Below are positions 44,661 through 53,744 of a DNA stretch of 64,000 nt, one piece after another; the first letter of the stretch is position 1, and each line of letters starts with the position of its first letter. The DNA comes from Halococcus agarilyticus (GTDB lineage Archaea; Halobacteriota; Halobacteria; Halobacteriales; Halococcaceae). The stretch covers positions 1 through 64,000 of the forward strand of contig NZ_BAFM01000013.1 in the NCBI RefSeq assembly GCF_000334895.1, written 5' to 3'. Both the position numbers and the translations under genes were made by a program. The notes under the pieces are model-generated. The model saw only the letters and a list, made by a program, of their open reading frames with translations, ran no database searches and had not been told where the DNA came from.

Positions 44661-45986
44661 ATGAGCGACGAAGACGACGGCAAACTCGGCCTGCCGGGTG
44701 CGGTCTCGATCGGGCTCGGCGGAATGATCGGTGGCGGAGTCTTCTCCGTGCTCGGCCTCGTCGCGACCATCGCGGGCTCGGCGGCGTGGGCGGCGTTCAC
44801 CGCAGCCAGCCTCGTCTCGATGTGTGCGGGCTACTCGTACCTCAAGCTGAACGAGCTGAGCGACAGCAAGGGCGGGTCGGTCACGATGTTCGAGTCGTTC
44901 GTGGGCAACTCGACGATCGCCGGGATGGTCGGTTGGACGCTCATCGTGGGCTACGTGGGCGCGATCGCGGTGTACGCCTTCGCGTTCGGGTCGTTCGCCG
45001 AGGCGCTGCTCGGCTTACAAACTGTGTTCGGGGTCCCGATCCGACCGTTCATCTCGGTGCTCGCGGTCGCCGGGTTCGTCGGGTTGAACGTGCTCGGCGC
45101 GAACGCCACCGGCACCTCCGAGGAGATCCTCGTCGCGCTCAAACTGATCATCCTGCTCGTCATCAGCGGGTGGGGCCTGTACTACGGTTACACCGTCGAC
45201 AAGCTCGCGTTCGGGTTCTCGCGGATGACGAGCGTCTCGTTCGTGACGGCGATCGCGATCTCCTTCGTCTCCTTCCAGGGCTGGCAGCTGGTGATGTACG
45301 ACCAAGAACAGATCAAAAACGCCGCGACGAACGTGCCGCGTGCGGTGTACATCTCGATCGTCGGGGCGATCATCGTCGACAGCATGATCGCGATCCTCGT
45401 GACGAGCCTCGTTCCCACCGAAACGATCGCCCAGCATCCCGAGATCGCGGTCGCGCGGGCGGTCGAGCCGTTCATCGGCCAGGTGGGATTCGTCGCGGTG
45501 GCGATCGCGGCGCTGTTCTCGACCGGGAGCGCGATCAACGGGACGCTGTTCAGCGCCGCCAACTTCGCCCAGGGGATGCTCTCCGATGGTCTGCTGCCCG
45601 AGGAGGTCGGCGACACTCAGGCGAGCGGAGCGTCGACGCGGATGGTCGTGATCCTCGGGGTCGCGGCGGCCGCGCTGACCGCCTACGGCAGCCTCAACGG
45701 GATCACCTCCTTCGGGTCGCTCGCGTTCATGGTGGTGTTCGGCACGATGAGCTACCTCGCCTTCCGCCACCGCGACGAGGGGGACATCACCGGCGTCGTC
45801 CCCGCGATCGGCGCTCTGGGAACGATCGTGTTCTTCCCACTCCTGCTCTGGCATCTCTACACCGACGAACCCGGCGTGTTCTCCGCGGTCGTCCTGCTCT
45901 CGGTCGCCGTGATCGCCGTCGAGCTGGTGTACTTCAAGCGCGACTCGATCGAGGACGGGTTCGAGACCGTCGAAGAGCAGGTGTAG
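44661..45986 (+). CDS. APC-superfamily amino acid permease
   Basis: The 441-residue protein has about twelve membrane helices and the APC start signature VSIGLGGMIGGGVFSVLG. It also has NVLGANATGTSEEILVALK around helix 5 and SFVSFQGWQLVMYDQEQIKN around helix 6. It should carry amino acids or polyamines driven by a cation gradient. Unlike many haloarchaeal APC proteins it lacks a C-terminal UspA domain; it ends just after FKRDSIEDGFETVEEQV. The substrate is not predictable. Confidence 0.88.
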   Translation: MSDEDDGKLGLPGAVSIGLGGMIGGGVFSVLGLVATIAGSAAWAAFTAASLVSMCAGYSYLKLNELSDSKGGSVTMFESFVGNSTIAGMVGWTLIVGYVGAIAVYAFAFGSFAEALLGLQTVFGVPIRPFISVLAVAGFVGLNVLGANATGTSEEILVALKLIILLVISGWGLYYGYTVDKLAFGFSRMTSVSFVTAIAISFVSFQGWQLVMYDQEQIKNAATNVPRAVYISIVGAIIVDSMIAILVTSLVPTETIAQHPEIAVARAVEPFIGQVGFVAVAIAALFSTGSAINGTLFSAANFAQGMLSDGLLPEEVGDTQASGASTRMVVILGVAAAALTAYGSLNGITSFGSLAFMVVFGTMSYLAFRHRDEGDITGVVPAIGALGTIVFFPLLLWHLYTDEPGVFSAVVLLSVAVIAVELVYFKRDSIEDGFETVEEQV

Positions 45987-46075
45987 GCGGTGGTTCCGTC
46001 GCCTCGATCCCGACCAACGGCGGCGGTTCTGGAGTCGTGGCCAAGGATTTTGGCGGCCGCGATCGGTCGACAGAC

Positions 46076-46495
46076 ATGAACCCGGTCGAACGGCTCGCGA
46101 CGAACCTCCTCTCGGAGTCGCGGGCGTACGGCTACACGCTCTGCATCTGGGGCGGCGGGGAGATGCTCATCACTCAGTACGGCACGCCCGACCTCGTGGA
46201 CATCGTGGTGTTCGTCGCGGGGGCGGTCGTGGGGTTCGGCGCGCTCGCGGCCATCGCGTTCAACGCGGCGTTCGCGGCCGCCGACGCCGACCACGAGTCG
46301 AGCCCGATGGTGGCGTCGATGGTTCACGTCGTCGCGACCCTCGGGAGCGTGCTGGCGAGCCACCTCGTCGCCGTGGTCGCGCTCGGCTACGGCATTCCTG
46401 CCGCCGTCGCGTTCGCGACGGTCGGATTCCAGGCGACGACCACGTACAATAGTCTCCTCCTCTTCGAGCAGGCGGCGGTGCGGCTGTTCGCCTGA
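46076..46495 (+). CDS. Small membrane protein of unknown function
   Basis: The 139-residue protein has four likely helices (for example IVVFVAGAVVGFGALAAIAF, VASMVHVVATLGSVLASHLV and AVVALGYGIPAAVAFATVGF). It starts MNPVERLATNLLSESRAYGY. It follows the APC permease by 90 bases on the same strand. I do not recognise a named family, and an accessory role to the permease is only a guess from position. Confidence 0.7.
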   Translation: MNPVERLATNLLSESRAYGYTLCIWGGGEMLITQYGTPDLVDIVVFVAGAVVGFGALAAIAFNAAFAAADADHESSPMVASMVHVVATLGSVLASHLVAVVALGYGIPAAVAFATVGFQATTTYNSLLLFEQAAVRLFA

Positions 46496-46524
46496 GACGT
46501 TCCAGTGGGGCCACCCCGAGAAGT

Positions 46525-47133
46525 TCAGACCGTCGGCAGGTGCCAGTCGTACCGGAGCGCGACCAGTCTGAGGACGAAGACGAACGCCGCACAGCCCAGG
46601 GTCGCCCGACCGGCGGCGACGCCGATCACGGTGGCGAGCCAGAACGCCCCGCCGCCGAGCACCGCGGGCGTGGCGTAGAAGTCCTCGTGGAGCACCGCGG
46701 GAACCCGCCCCAGCAGGAGGTCGGCGATACTGCCGCCGCCGACGCCGGTGAGCGTCGCGAGCACCACCACCCCGAACGGCGAGAGCCCCGTTTCGATCCC
46801 GACGAGCGCGCCGGTGGCCGTGAAGGCCGCCAACCCCACGGCGTCGGGGAGCTGGACCGCCGCGTGATCGCGGAGCCGGCCGTCCATCGCCCGGGCGAGC
46901 ACGACACCGATCCCGACCCCGGCGAGTGCAACGCTCACGTCCGCGGTCGTCCGGAGCGCGACGGGAACGCGGCCGGCGAGCACGTCCCGGAGGATGCCGC
47001 CGCCGAGCGCGGTCAGCATCCCGAGAACGCCGACGCCGAACAGGTCGAGGTCGGCGTTAGCGCCCTTGAGCGCGCCAACGACCGCGAACGCCACCAGCCC
47101 GATCGCGTTCATCGCGTCGAACGCACCGATCAT
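46525..47133 (-). CDS. TRIC/UPF0126-type membrane channel
   Basis: The 202-residue protein contains two internal repeats, each ending in a Gly-rich motif: GGGILRDVLAGRVPVAL and GGGSIADLLLGRVPAVL. This is the signature of the TRIC-like (UPF0126) family of trimeric cation channels, with about seven membrane helices. The ATG at 47133 overlaps the stop of the upstream gene (47133-47135); a GTG at 47136 is equally possible. The tight overlap with the SAM hydroxide adenosyltransferase gene indicates co-translation. Confidence 0.85.
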   Translation of the reverse strand: MIGAFDAMNAIGLVAFAVVGALKGANADLDLFGVGVLGMLTALGGGILRDVLAGRVPVALRTTADVSVALAGVGIGVVLARAMDGRLRDHAAVQLPDAVGLAAFTATGALVGIETGLSPFGVVVLATLTGVGGGSIADLLLGRVPAVLHEDFYATPAVLGGGAFWLATVIGVAAGRATLGCAAFVFVLRLVALRYDWHLPTV

Positions 47134-47924
47134 CACTCGAACGCCAACTCGATCGGGTCGCCGACCCCGACGCCGAACGCGTCGTCGCCCCGTCCTCGAT
47201 TCGCGGCGAGTTCGACGTTGCCGTGGCTTCCCACGGTGACGAGTCGCTCCCCGGCCGCGACATGTGCGTACGACCGTGCGACCGGCACGCGCTCACCATC
47301 GACCATGATCTGTTCGCCGAACTGCCCGTCCAGCATCTCACCTAGGACGTTCGTGATGGCGTTGCCGAACCCGTCGACCACGAGCACCTCGCCCGTGGCC
47401 CCGTCGGGTTCGTCAGCGGGTTCCGCGAATCGAAGACCCTCGTAGCCGTCGGCGGGCACGAACTCGTCGCACTCACCGAGGCGATCCGCGTCCGCCTCGT
47501 GAGCGCGGGCGGCCGCCGGCGCGAACACGTCCCGGCCGTGGAAGGTCGCGCTCTCGGGTTCGTCGACGACGATCTCGAACGGTTCGATCTCGTCCGTCGT
47601 GCCGTCGTCCGTCCCCGCCGCGTCGCTGGCGAGTCGCCTGGCAACGGGAGCCAGCACGCCGTTGTCCGGGCCCACGAGGACGTGCTCGCCCGCGCGGATC
47701 GCGAGCGCCGCCCGGTCGGTGCCGACGCCAGGATCGACCACCACGAGGTGGGTCGCTGGCGGGAAATAGGGGAGTACCTCACGGAGCCAGAACGCCGTCG
47801 TTCGGACGTCTTGGCGGGGGAAGTCGTGGGCGACGTCGACGAGCCGGGCGTCGGTATGCGAACAGAGCACCCCTTTCATCGCGGCGGGGTACGGCGAGCC
47901 GAAGTCCGAACTCAGGGTGATCAC
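47133..47924 (-). CDS. SAM hydroxide adenosyltransferase (DUF62)
   Basis: The 263-residue protein begins MITLSSDFGSPYPAAMKGVL, the conserved start of this family. It continues with VDVAHDFPRQDVRTTAFWL, HLVVVDPGVGTDR, LVGPDNGVLAPV and FHGRDVFAPAAA, then the C-terminal VDGFGNAITNV. The family converts S-adenosylmethionine and water to adenosine and methionine; it is related to fluorinase and chlorinase but uses hydroxide. It probably limits or recycles SAM. It is the first gene of a two-gene unit with the TRIC-like channel. Confidence 0.9.
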   Translation of the reverse strand: MITLSSDFGSPYPAAMKGVLCSHTDARLVDVAHDFPRQDVRTTAFWLREVLPYFPPATHLVVVDPGVGTDRAALAIRAGEHVLVGPDNGVLAPVARRLASDAAGTDDGTTDEIEPFEIVVDEPESATFHGRDVFAPAAARAHEADADRLGECDEFVPADGYEGLRFAEPADEPDGATGEVLVVDGFGNAITNVLGEMLDGQFGEQIMVDGERVPVARSYAHVAAGERLVTVGSHGNVELAANRGRGDDAFGVGVGDPIELAFE

Positions 47925-48009
47925 AGTTGGGAAGACGGTGTCGGGAGCGAAAATCGCTTGCTTTCGTCGTGATCGTCAGCGTTTTGACTGCCATCCATGA
48001 GCGATAGCC

Positions 48010-48561
48010 ATGGTGTGGTCACTCCAGGGCGAGCGCCCGACGTACTGTCCTCGCTGTGGCGAAAAACTGGGCGAACGCGACCACGAGAACACAGCACGAC
48101 CGTACTGCGCGGACTGTGCGTGTCCGTTTTACCGCAACCCGGCTCCGCTGGCGCGAGCAACGGTCATCGACGGTGATCGAGCGGTGTTGATCGAGCGTGG
48201 GAGGGCCGGTGACGTCGGTGCGTGGGCGCTGCCAGGCGGATATATCGATGGAAACGAGTCCCCACCGGAAGCCGCAGCACGGGAACTCGCCGAGGAAACG
48301 GGTCTCGTAGCGACGCCGGATGATCTCGAACTGATCGGCTGTGGGCATCTCGATTTCGACGACGCGTGCGAAGTCTCGTTCAATTTCGCCGTTCCGCGAG
48401 TCAGGACCGACGGAACGCCAGCAGCAGGCGACGACGCTGCCACAACGCGGTGGTTTTCCCGAGAGGAGCTGTCGGCCGATCCACCCGACCATCCCTCCCT
48501 CCGGGCGTCGGGTCCCGATCAGATACTTGCGGCTATCGAACGGTTCGGGGAACCGGAGTAG
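48010..48561 (+). CDS. Nudix hydrolase with N-terminal zinc ribbon
   Basis: The 183-residue protein has a zinc ribbon (YCPRCGEKL ... YCADCACPF, about residues 12-41) followed by a Nudix domain. The Nudix box is complete: GGYIDGNESPPEAAARELAE followed by ETGL. The ribbon-Nudix order is shared with NudC-type NADH pyrophosphatases and ADP-ribose-type hydrolases. It should cleave a nucleoside diphosphate linked to another group. Its neighbour NadM makes NAD, so NADH or ADP-ribose is a reasonable but unproven substrate. Confidence 0.88.
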   Translation: MVWSLQGERPTYCPRCGEKLGERDHENTARPYCADCACPFYRNPAPLARATVIDGDRAVLIERGRAGDVGAWALPGGYIDGNESPPEAAARELAEETGLVATPDDLELIGCGHLDFDDACEVSFNFAVPRVRTDGTPAAGDDAATTRWFSREELSADPPDHPSLRASGPDQILAAIERFGEPE

Positions 48562-48675
48562 TCGTAGCTACGAGGAACGGTGGTTGCCGACTGAACACCG
48601 GTACGCAAAGAGCGCCATGTATCGCAGTCCGGTACAGCGAACCGAAATCCGGGCTCGGGTCGATCACCGGGTCAG

Positions 48676-49224
48676 TTACTCGGGGTCGGCCGTGGCGTCG
48701 GCACGGTACGAATCCGCACCGTCGGTGTCGCTCACGCGCTGGATGCGTTCGATCCCGTCGATCTCCCGCACGACGTCCACGACGGCGTCGGGGACGAGCG
48801 CCTCCCAGCCATCGTCGGCGATCATCCGTTCGCGGATCTCGGTTCCCTCTAACTTCTCGCGCTCGAACATCGGCGATTGGCGCACCTCGACGCCGGCCTC
48901 GGTGAACAGCTGCACCACCAGCGGGTTGTTCGAGTACGCGATCTCGAAGGTCGGTGACATGCTCCGAACGTGGGACACCCAGACCGCGTTCCGATCGAGG
49001 TCCTCGATCGGCACCGGGTAGATCACGAGATCGGCGTCTTCGAGCGCCTTGGTGAGCATCATGATGCGCTCGCCGGCGGTGAAGGGGTCGTGGCGGGTGT
49101 GCGAATCGTCGGCGCTGCCGATCCCGAGCACGAGCTCGTCGACCTCGCCCGCGATCCGCTCGACCATCCGATGGTGGCCGTCGTGGTAGGGCTGGAACCG
49201 GCCGATGTAGAAGCCGCGGAGCAT
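48676..49224 (-). CDS. nadM: Nicotinamide-nucleotide adenylyltransferase
   Basis: The 182-residue protein begins MLRGFYIGRFQPYHDGHHRM, with the nucleotidyltransferase H-x-G-H motif (HDGH). The second motif, EGTEIRERMI, matches the archaeal ISxTxxR-like site. The enzyme joins NMN and ATP to form NAD. Length is normal for archaeal NadM. An ATG at 49251 would add nine residues and cannot be excluded; the chosen start gives the standard family N-terminus. It diverges from lonB and shares the intergenic region with it. Confidence 0.92.
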   Translation of the reverse strand: MLRGFYIGRFQPYHDGHHRMVERIAGEVDELVLGIGSADDSHTRHDPFTAGERIMMLTKALEDADLVIYPVPIEDLDRNAVWVSHVRSMSPTFEIAYSNNPLVVQLFTEAGVEVRQSPMFEREKLEGTEIRERMIADDGWEALVPDAVVDVVREIDGIERIQRVSDTDGADSYRADATADPE

Positions 49225-49444
49225 GTGGTCGGTCAGAACGCCGTTGCGCATAAACTCCCGCTTTCGGGTCGCTGCTCGTCGATTCGTGACGGGCCGTGTC
49301 GAAGGAGGTCCGACCGACGAAACGGCGGTCGATCGATGGACTGATTTATAAGTACGGCGGCCCGTTTTCGGCGAGCTCCACACGACGGAGACGGCCGCTC
49401 GACGCCGGATACCGGTCGTGTGGGTTCGATGTCCGAGGGGGGAA

Positions 49445-49455
49445 AGTATATCAGT
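49445..49455 (+). promoter_or_regulatory. Promoter of lonB
   Basis: AAGTATATC around 49446-49454 is a TATA-like element about 40 bases before the ATG at 49492. A second AT-rich element, TTTATAA, at about 49345-49351 could serve nadM or an upstream lonB start. Confidence 0.5.
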
Positions 49456-49491
49456 AAACGTGCCCTCCTTCGTAGTGTTAGAGACAGTCTC

Positions 49492-51540
49492 ATGAGTAAC
49501 GACACGGACACCGACGACGCGTTCCCGACCGAGCACGACCCGGATCCAGACCCGGGATCGGGCTCGGAGCCGGGAGACGACGAGAGCATTCCCCTGGGGG
49601 AGGAGCTCGGTAGCGACGTCGAGGTCGAGGCCGAGATCGACGAGGACGCCGAGGACGGGCTGCTCGGCGGGCTCAAGATCGAAACCACGGCGGACATCGA
49701 GATCCCCGACCGGCTCGTCGATCAGGTCATCGGGCAGGACCACGCCCGCGACGTGGTGATGAAGGCAGCCAAACAGCGCCGCCACGTCATGATGATCGGG
49801 ACGCCGGGTACTGGAAAGTCGATGCTGGCGAAGGCGATGAGCCAGCTCCTCCCGAAGGAGGACCTCCAGGACGTACTGGTCTATCACAACCCCGACGACG
49901 GGAACGAGCCGAAGGTCCGCACAGTACCGGGAGGAAAGGGCCAGCAGATCATCGAGGCACACAAGGAGGAGGCCCAAAAGCGCAACCAGATGCGCCAGTT
50001 CCTGATGTGGATCATCATCGCCATCGTGCTCGGGTACTCCTTCCTGATCGCGGGTCAGATCCTGCTGGGTGGCGTGCTCGCCGTCCTGATCTACCTCGCC
50101 TTCAAGTACAGCTCCCGAAGTACCGACGCGATGATCCCGAACCTCCTGATCGATTCGTCCGACACCCAGACCGCGCCGTTCAAGGACGCGACCGGCGCGC
50201 ACGCCGGCGCACTGCTGGGCGACGTCCGCCACGACCCGTTCCAGTCGGGCGGGATGGAGACGCCGAGCCACGACCGCGTGGAGTCGGGCGCGATCCACGA
50301 GGCCAACAAGGGCGTGCTGTTCATCGACGAGATGAACACGCTCGACATCCGGTCCCAGCAGAAGCTGATGACCGCGATCCAGGAGGGCGAGTTCTCGATC
50401 ACCGGCCAGTCCGAACGCTCCTCGGGCGCGATGGTCCAGACCGAGCCCGTGCCGACGGACTTCATCATGATCGCGGCCGGGAACTTGGACGCGATGGAGA
50501 ACATGCACCCGGCGCTGCGCTCGCGGATCAAGGGGTACGGCTACGAGGTGTACATGGACGACACCATCGAGGACGAGCCCGAGATGCGCCGGAAGTACGC
50601 CCGGTTCGTGGCCCAGGAGGTCGACAAGGACGGTCGGCTGCCCCACTTCACCCGCGAGGCGGTCGAGGAGATGATCCTCGAAGCCCAGCGCCGTGCGGGT
50701 CGGAAGGGCCACCTCACGCTCAAGATGCGTGACCTCGGTGGGCTCGTCAGAGTCGCGGGCGACATCGCCCGCGCGGCGGACAAGGAGTTCACCGAGCGCG
50801 AGGACGTGCTCCAGGCCAAGCGCCGGTCGCGCTCGATCGAACAGCAGCTCGCCGACAACTACATCGAGCGCCGGAAGGACTACGAGCTCTCGGTTTCGGA
50901 GGGCGACGTCGTCGGCCGCGTGAACGGGCTCGCGGTCATGGGCGACGACTCCGGGATCGTGCTGCCGGTGATGGCCGAGGTCACGCCATCCCAGGGTCCC
51001 GGCGGCGTGATCGCCACCGGGAAGCTCCAGGAGATCGCCGAGGAAGCAGTACAAAACGTCTCGGCGATCATCAAGAAGTTCTCGGACGAGAACATCTCCG
51101 AGAAGGACATCCACATCCAGTTCGTCCAGACCGGTCAGCAGGGTGTCGACGGCGACTCGGCCTCCATCACGGTGGCGGCGGCCGTCATCAGCGCGCTCGA
51201 AAACGCGCCGGTCAAGCAGAACGTCGCGATGACCGGCTCGCTCTCGGTTCGGGGTGACGTCCTCCCGGTCGGCGGGGTGACCCACAAGATCGAGGCGGCG
51301 GCGAAGACCGGCTACGATCAGGTCATCATCCCGAAGGCGAACGAGCAGGACGTGATGATCGAGGACGAGTACGAGGACATGATCGAGATCGTCCCGGTCA
51401 GCCACATCAGCGAGGTGCTCGAGGTCGCCCTCGCCGGCGAGGGCGAGGCCGACGGCCTCGTGGATCGCTTGAAATCGATCACGGGCCAGGCGCTCGAACG
51501 CCAGGTCGGGCAGAACACCGGCAGCCCCAGCCCGCAATAG
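49492..51540 (+). CDS. lonB: ATP-dependent membrane-anchored protease LonB
   Basis: The 682-residue protein has an acidic N-terminus and Walker A IGTPGTGKSMLAKAM. Two membrane helices are inserted in the AAA+ domain (about 165-210: MWIIIAIVLGYSFLIAGQIL, then LLGGVLAVLIYLAF). Walker B is VLFIDEMNTLD, and the C-terminal Lon protease domain has the Ser-Lys dyad (serine in DGDSASITVAAA, lysine in THKIEAAAKTGYD). Archaeal LonB degrades membrane and regulatory proteins; in halophiles it controls lipid and pigment synthesis. I chose the ATG at 49492 over one at 49420 because of the TATA box position. The next gene's GTG overlaps its stop. Confidence 0.95.
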   Translation: MSNDTDTDDAFPTEHDPDPDPGSGSEPGDDESIPLGEELGSDVEVEAEIDEDAEDGLLGGLKIETTADIEIPDRLVDQVIGQDHARDVVMKAAKQRRHVMMIGTPGTGKSMLAKAMSQLLPKEDLQDVLVYHNPDDGNEPKVRTVPGGKGQQIIEAHKEEAQKRNQMRQFLMWIIIAIVLGYSFLIAGQILLGGVLAVLIYLAFKYSSRSTDAMIPNLLIDSSDTQTAPFKDATGAHAGALLGDVRHDPFQSGGMETPSHDRVESGAIHEANKGVLFIDEMNTLDIRSQQKLMTAIQEGEFSITGQSERSSGAMVQTEPVPTDFIMIAAGNLDAMENMHPALRSRIKGYGYEVYMDDTIEDEPEMRRKYARFVAQEVDKDGRLPHFTREAVEEMILEAQRRAGRKGHLTLKMRDLGGLVRVAGDIARAADKEFTEREDVLQAKRRSRSIEQQLADNYIERRKDYELSVSEGDVVGRVNGLAVMGDDSGIVLPVMAEVTPSQGPGGVIATGKLQEIAEEAVQNVSAIIKKFSDENISEKDIHIQFVQTGQQGVDGDSASITVAAAVISALENAPVKQNVAMTGSLSVRGDVLPVGGVTHKIEAAAKTGYDQVIIPKANEQDVMIEDEYEDMIEIVPVSHISEVLEVALAGEGEADGLVDRLKSITGQALERQVGQNTGSPSPQ

Positions 51541-52382
51541 TGCCCCGGTGGGCGGTCTTCGCCGGCGTGGCCGCCCTCGTGCTGTTTCTCTTGCTCGCGC
51601 TCGCGCGTGCTTCACAGTCGACGGTCGACGACAGTGACAGCACCGCCTCGACGGTCGACACCGCATCTCACCGGCGCACCGACGCCACGCTGCACGATGG
51701 CTCGACGCATCCGGAGAGCAACGGCGGGACGGCGGAGCCGATCGAGGGAGCGTCGGTTCGGCCGGACGGAGCCGTGCGATCGGGGTCGCTCTCGGCGGGC
51801 GCGCTGCTCGCGAACGTCGCGCTCTCGCAGGGTCTGTTCGCGGTCGTCCTGCTCGCCGCCGCGTGGTACGCCGAGATCCCGCTCGCCGCGCTCGGGGTGT
51901 CCGCGGCTCCGCTGAGCACCGGCCTGGCAGCGCTCGGCGTCGGGATCGCCGTGGGGCTCGGGCTCTACCTCGTCAACGAGCTCGGCACGCTCGGCGCGAA
52001 CGCCGCCGGGATCGAGACGCCAGACGCGCTCCGGGAGCTACTGACGCCGGACTCGCGGTCGGGGTGGATCGTCCTCCTCGTTCTCGTCCTCCCGACGATC
52101 GCGATCTTCGAGGAGCTGCTGTTCCGGGCGGCGCTGGTCGGCGCGCTGTCGGCTGGGTTCGGACTCTCGCCGTGGCTGCTCGCCGTCCTCTCCTCGATCG
52201 CGTTCGCGCTCGGCCACGGCGCGCAGGGCACGGTCGGCATGGTCGCGACTGGGGGGCTGGGGTTCGTGCTCGCTGGCGCGTTCGTGCTGACCGGGAGCCT
52301 GGTGGTAGTTGTCGTTGCACATTACCTCGTCAACGCCTTGGAGTTCGTCGTTCACGAGGGGCTCGGCATCGAAGTAGCGTAG
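51540..52382 (+). CDS. CPBP-family intramembrane metalloprotease (1)
   Basis: The 280-residue protein has an N-terminal helix, an acidic low-complexity loop (about 25-78) and a CPBP (Abi) core. The core has the glutamate pair IAIFEELLFRAALVGAL and the two histidine motifs SIAFALGHGAQG and VVVVVAHYLVNALE. It starts at a GTG that overlaps the lonB stop codon, so it is translationally coupled to LonB and may act in the same membrane proteolysis pathway. Confidence 0.88.
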   Translation: MPRWAVFAGVAALVLFLLLALARASQSTVDDSDSTASTVDTASHRRTDATLHDGSTHPESNGGTAEPIEGASVRPDGAVRSGSLSAGALLANVALSQGLFAVVLLAAAWYAEIPLAALGVSAAPLSTGLAALGVGIAVGLGLYLVNELGTLGANAAGIETPDALRELLTPDSRSGWIVLLVLVLPTIAIFEELLFRAALVGALSAGFGLSPWLLAVLSSIAFALGHGAQGTVGMVATGGLGFVLAGAFVLTGSLVVVVVAHYLVNALEFVVHEGLGIEVA

Positions 52383-52454
52383 ACAGATTCCCTGTGATCG
52401 TCGAGAGAGTCGCAAATTCGAAACGGCTATTTGTTCCTTTCTCGATCAAATTTC

Positions 52455-53204
52455 ATGCTCGAATCCGTCGGAGATCCCTCACTACCGACGAGGCTGCTCG
52501 GGCTACTGTTGTTCGGCGTCGCTGCTGCACTTTCGGCTCGTGGCCACCGACGGTTGCAAGGGCTAGACGCTAATGAGGGGTCTCACGTCAAGCGACGGCG
52601 AAAGTGGGTCGCTCTGACGTTGCTCCTGACTGTGGCTCTCTTCGGATATATTCGTTTGTTTGACGTTCCGTACGCTGTAGTCGGGATTTATCCTCGGTCC
52701 ATGGCTGCGAACCCGTTGCTGCTTGTCCCCGACCTCTTCCTTGGCACATTCCTCGGATTCGGTCTCTACGTTATCGGTTCAGGGCTAGGAGTCATAGTAA
52801 GCAGACTTGGGGACGAACCAGACAGGACGCAGCTTCGAGCGTCGGTTCCTCGATCAAGTACCGGTTGGATAGAGCTGTTCGTCGTTTCCATACCAGCGAT
52901 CGCGGTAGCAGAAGAACTACTCTTCCGTAGCACAATCGGTGCGTTGTACGCTGGATACGGTGTATCACCGTGGATTTTCGTCGTGCTGACCTCGGTGCTG
53001 TTCGGTTTCAATCATCTCTACGAAGGGGGTGCTGTTGCAGTGTCGAACGGGATCGTCGGAGGCATGCTGGGCGCGATTTTCGTTCTCACTGGGAACGTGA
53101 TCGTTCCCATCGCTGCTCACTACGCCAACAGCGCGACGCTGTATCTCGCCATCTACCAACAGCCCGAAGAGCTGTTCGATGAGGTTCCCCCGAGCCTGCG
53201 ATAG
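52455..53204 (+). CDS. CPBP-family intramembrane metalloprotease (2)
   Basis: The 249-residue protein is another CPBP protease, with [34 protein letters not shown] and [17 protein letters not shown] giving the Glu-Glu and His sites. I chose the ATG at 52455 ([15 protein letters not shown]); one at 52431 is possible. Its base composition is visibly richer in A and T than that of its neighbours, suggesting acquisition by transfer. The family includes prenyl-protein and bacteriocin-immunity proteases. Confidence 0.85.
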   Translation: MLESVGDPSLPTRLLGLLLFGVAAALSARGHRRLQGLDANEGSHVKRRRKWVALTLLLTVALFGYIRLFDVPYAVVGIYPRSMAANPLLLVPDLFLGTFLGFGLYVIGSGLGVIVSRLGDEPDRTQLRASVPRSSTGWIELFVVSIPAIAVAEELLFRSTIGALYAGYGVSPWIFVVLTSVLFGFNHLYEGGAVAVSNGIVGGMLGAIFVLTGNVIVPIAAHYANSATLYLAIYQQPEELFDEVPPSLR

Positions 53205-53222
53205 GCGATATCCGAATCTTCT

Positions 53223-53683
53223 CTATAACCCCTCAAGCGACCGCAACCGCTGTTCGACCTTCGGCGGGCGGCGCTCGGGGCGTCGCGCACGCGGTGATCG
53301 GGGATCACGAGCGGGACGGGGTTCGTATCGAGCGCGGCCCGGACGCGGTCGCGGTCGTCCTCGTCGTCGGCGTCAATGTCGGGCACGCGGCGCGCGAGGC
53401 GTTCGACGGTGACCTGGCTGCCGTAGGGGATCTCTCGGACGGCGTCGAGCACCGCGCGCTGGTCGGTGGGGACGGTCAGCGCGCACTCGACGTCGTCGAA
53501 GTCGTCCTCGACGCCCTCCAGATAGTCGAAGATCCGATCGAGGAGGGCGTGATCGGACGCTGCCTCGCTCGCGAGGCTGCCCGGAAAGGAGACCGAGACC
53601 ACGCGCCCGCTCGCGATCCCGACCTGAACACAGCGATCGAGGTACGACGACTCGCGGGCGTAGATGCCGGCCTCCTCGGTCAT
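53223..53683 (-). pseudogene. MGMT/alkyltransferase-like protein lacking the acceptor Cys, frameshifted near its end
   Basis: The ATG at 53683 opens a methylguanine-methyltransferase-like protein. [20 protein letters not shown] matches the DNA-binding helix region, and [19 protein letters not shown] corresponds to the active-site loop. The methyl-accepting Cys of P-C-H-R-V is Asp here (PDHRV), so it cannot be a normal methyltransferase. After APSAA the frame departs; one extra C near 53262-53272 would restore [12 protein letters not shown] and the stop at 53223-53225. Without it the frame runs on to 53153. It may be a damaged gene or a site of sequencing error. Confidence 0.75.
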
Positions 53684-53744
53684 GGCGGAGATAGGGGTGT
53701 GCTGGCCTTTAACATTCGGCCATCCGGCCCGCGCGACGCAAGCC

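Noticed and set aside
44786-46075. Plus-strand frame overlapping the APC permease in another frame
   Set aside because: Arg-rich shadow of the permease. Only the part from 46076 on, after the permease stop, reads as a membrane protein.
48676-51666. Minus-strand open frame of nearly 1,000 codons that contains nadM
   Set aside because: Only the nadM part (48676-49224) is real; the upstream part is antisense to lonB.
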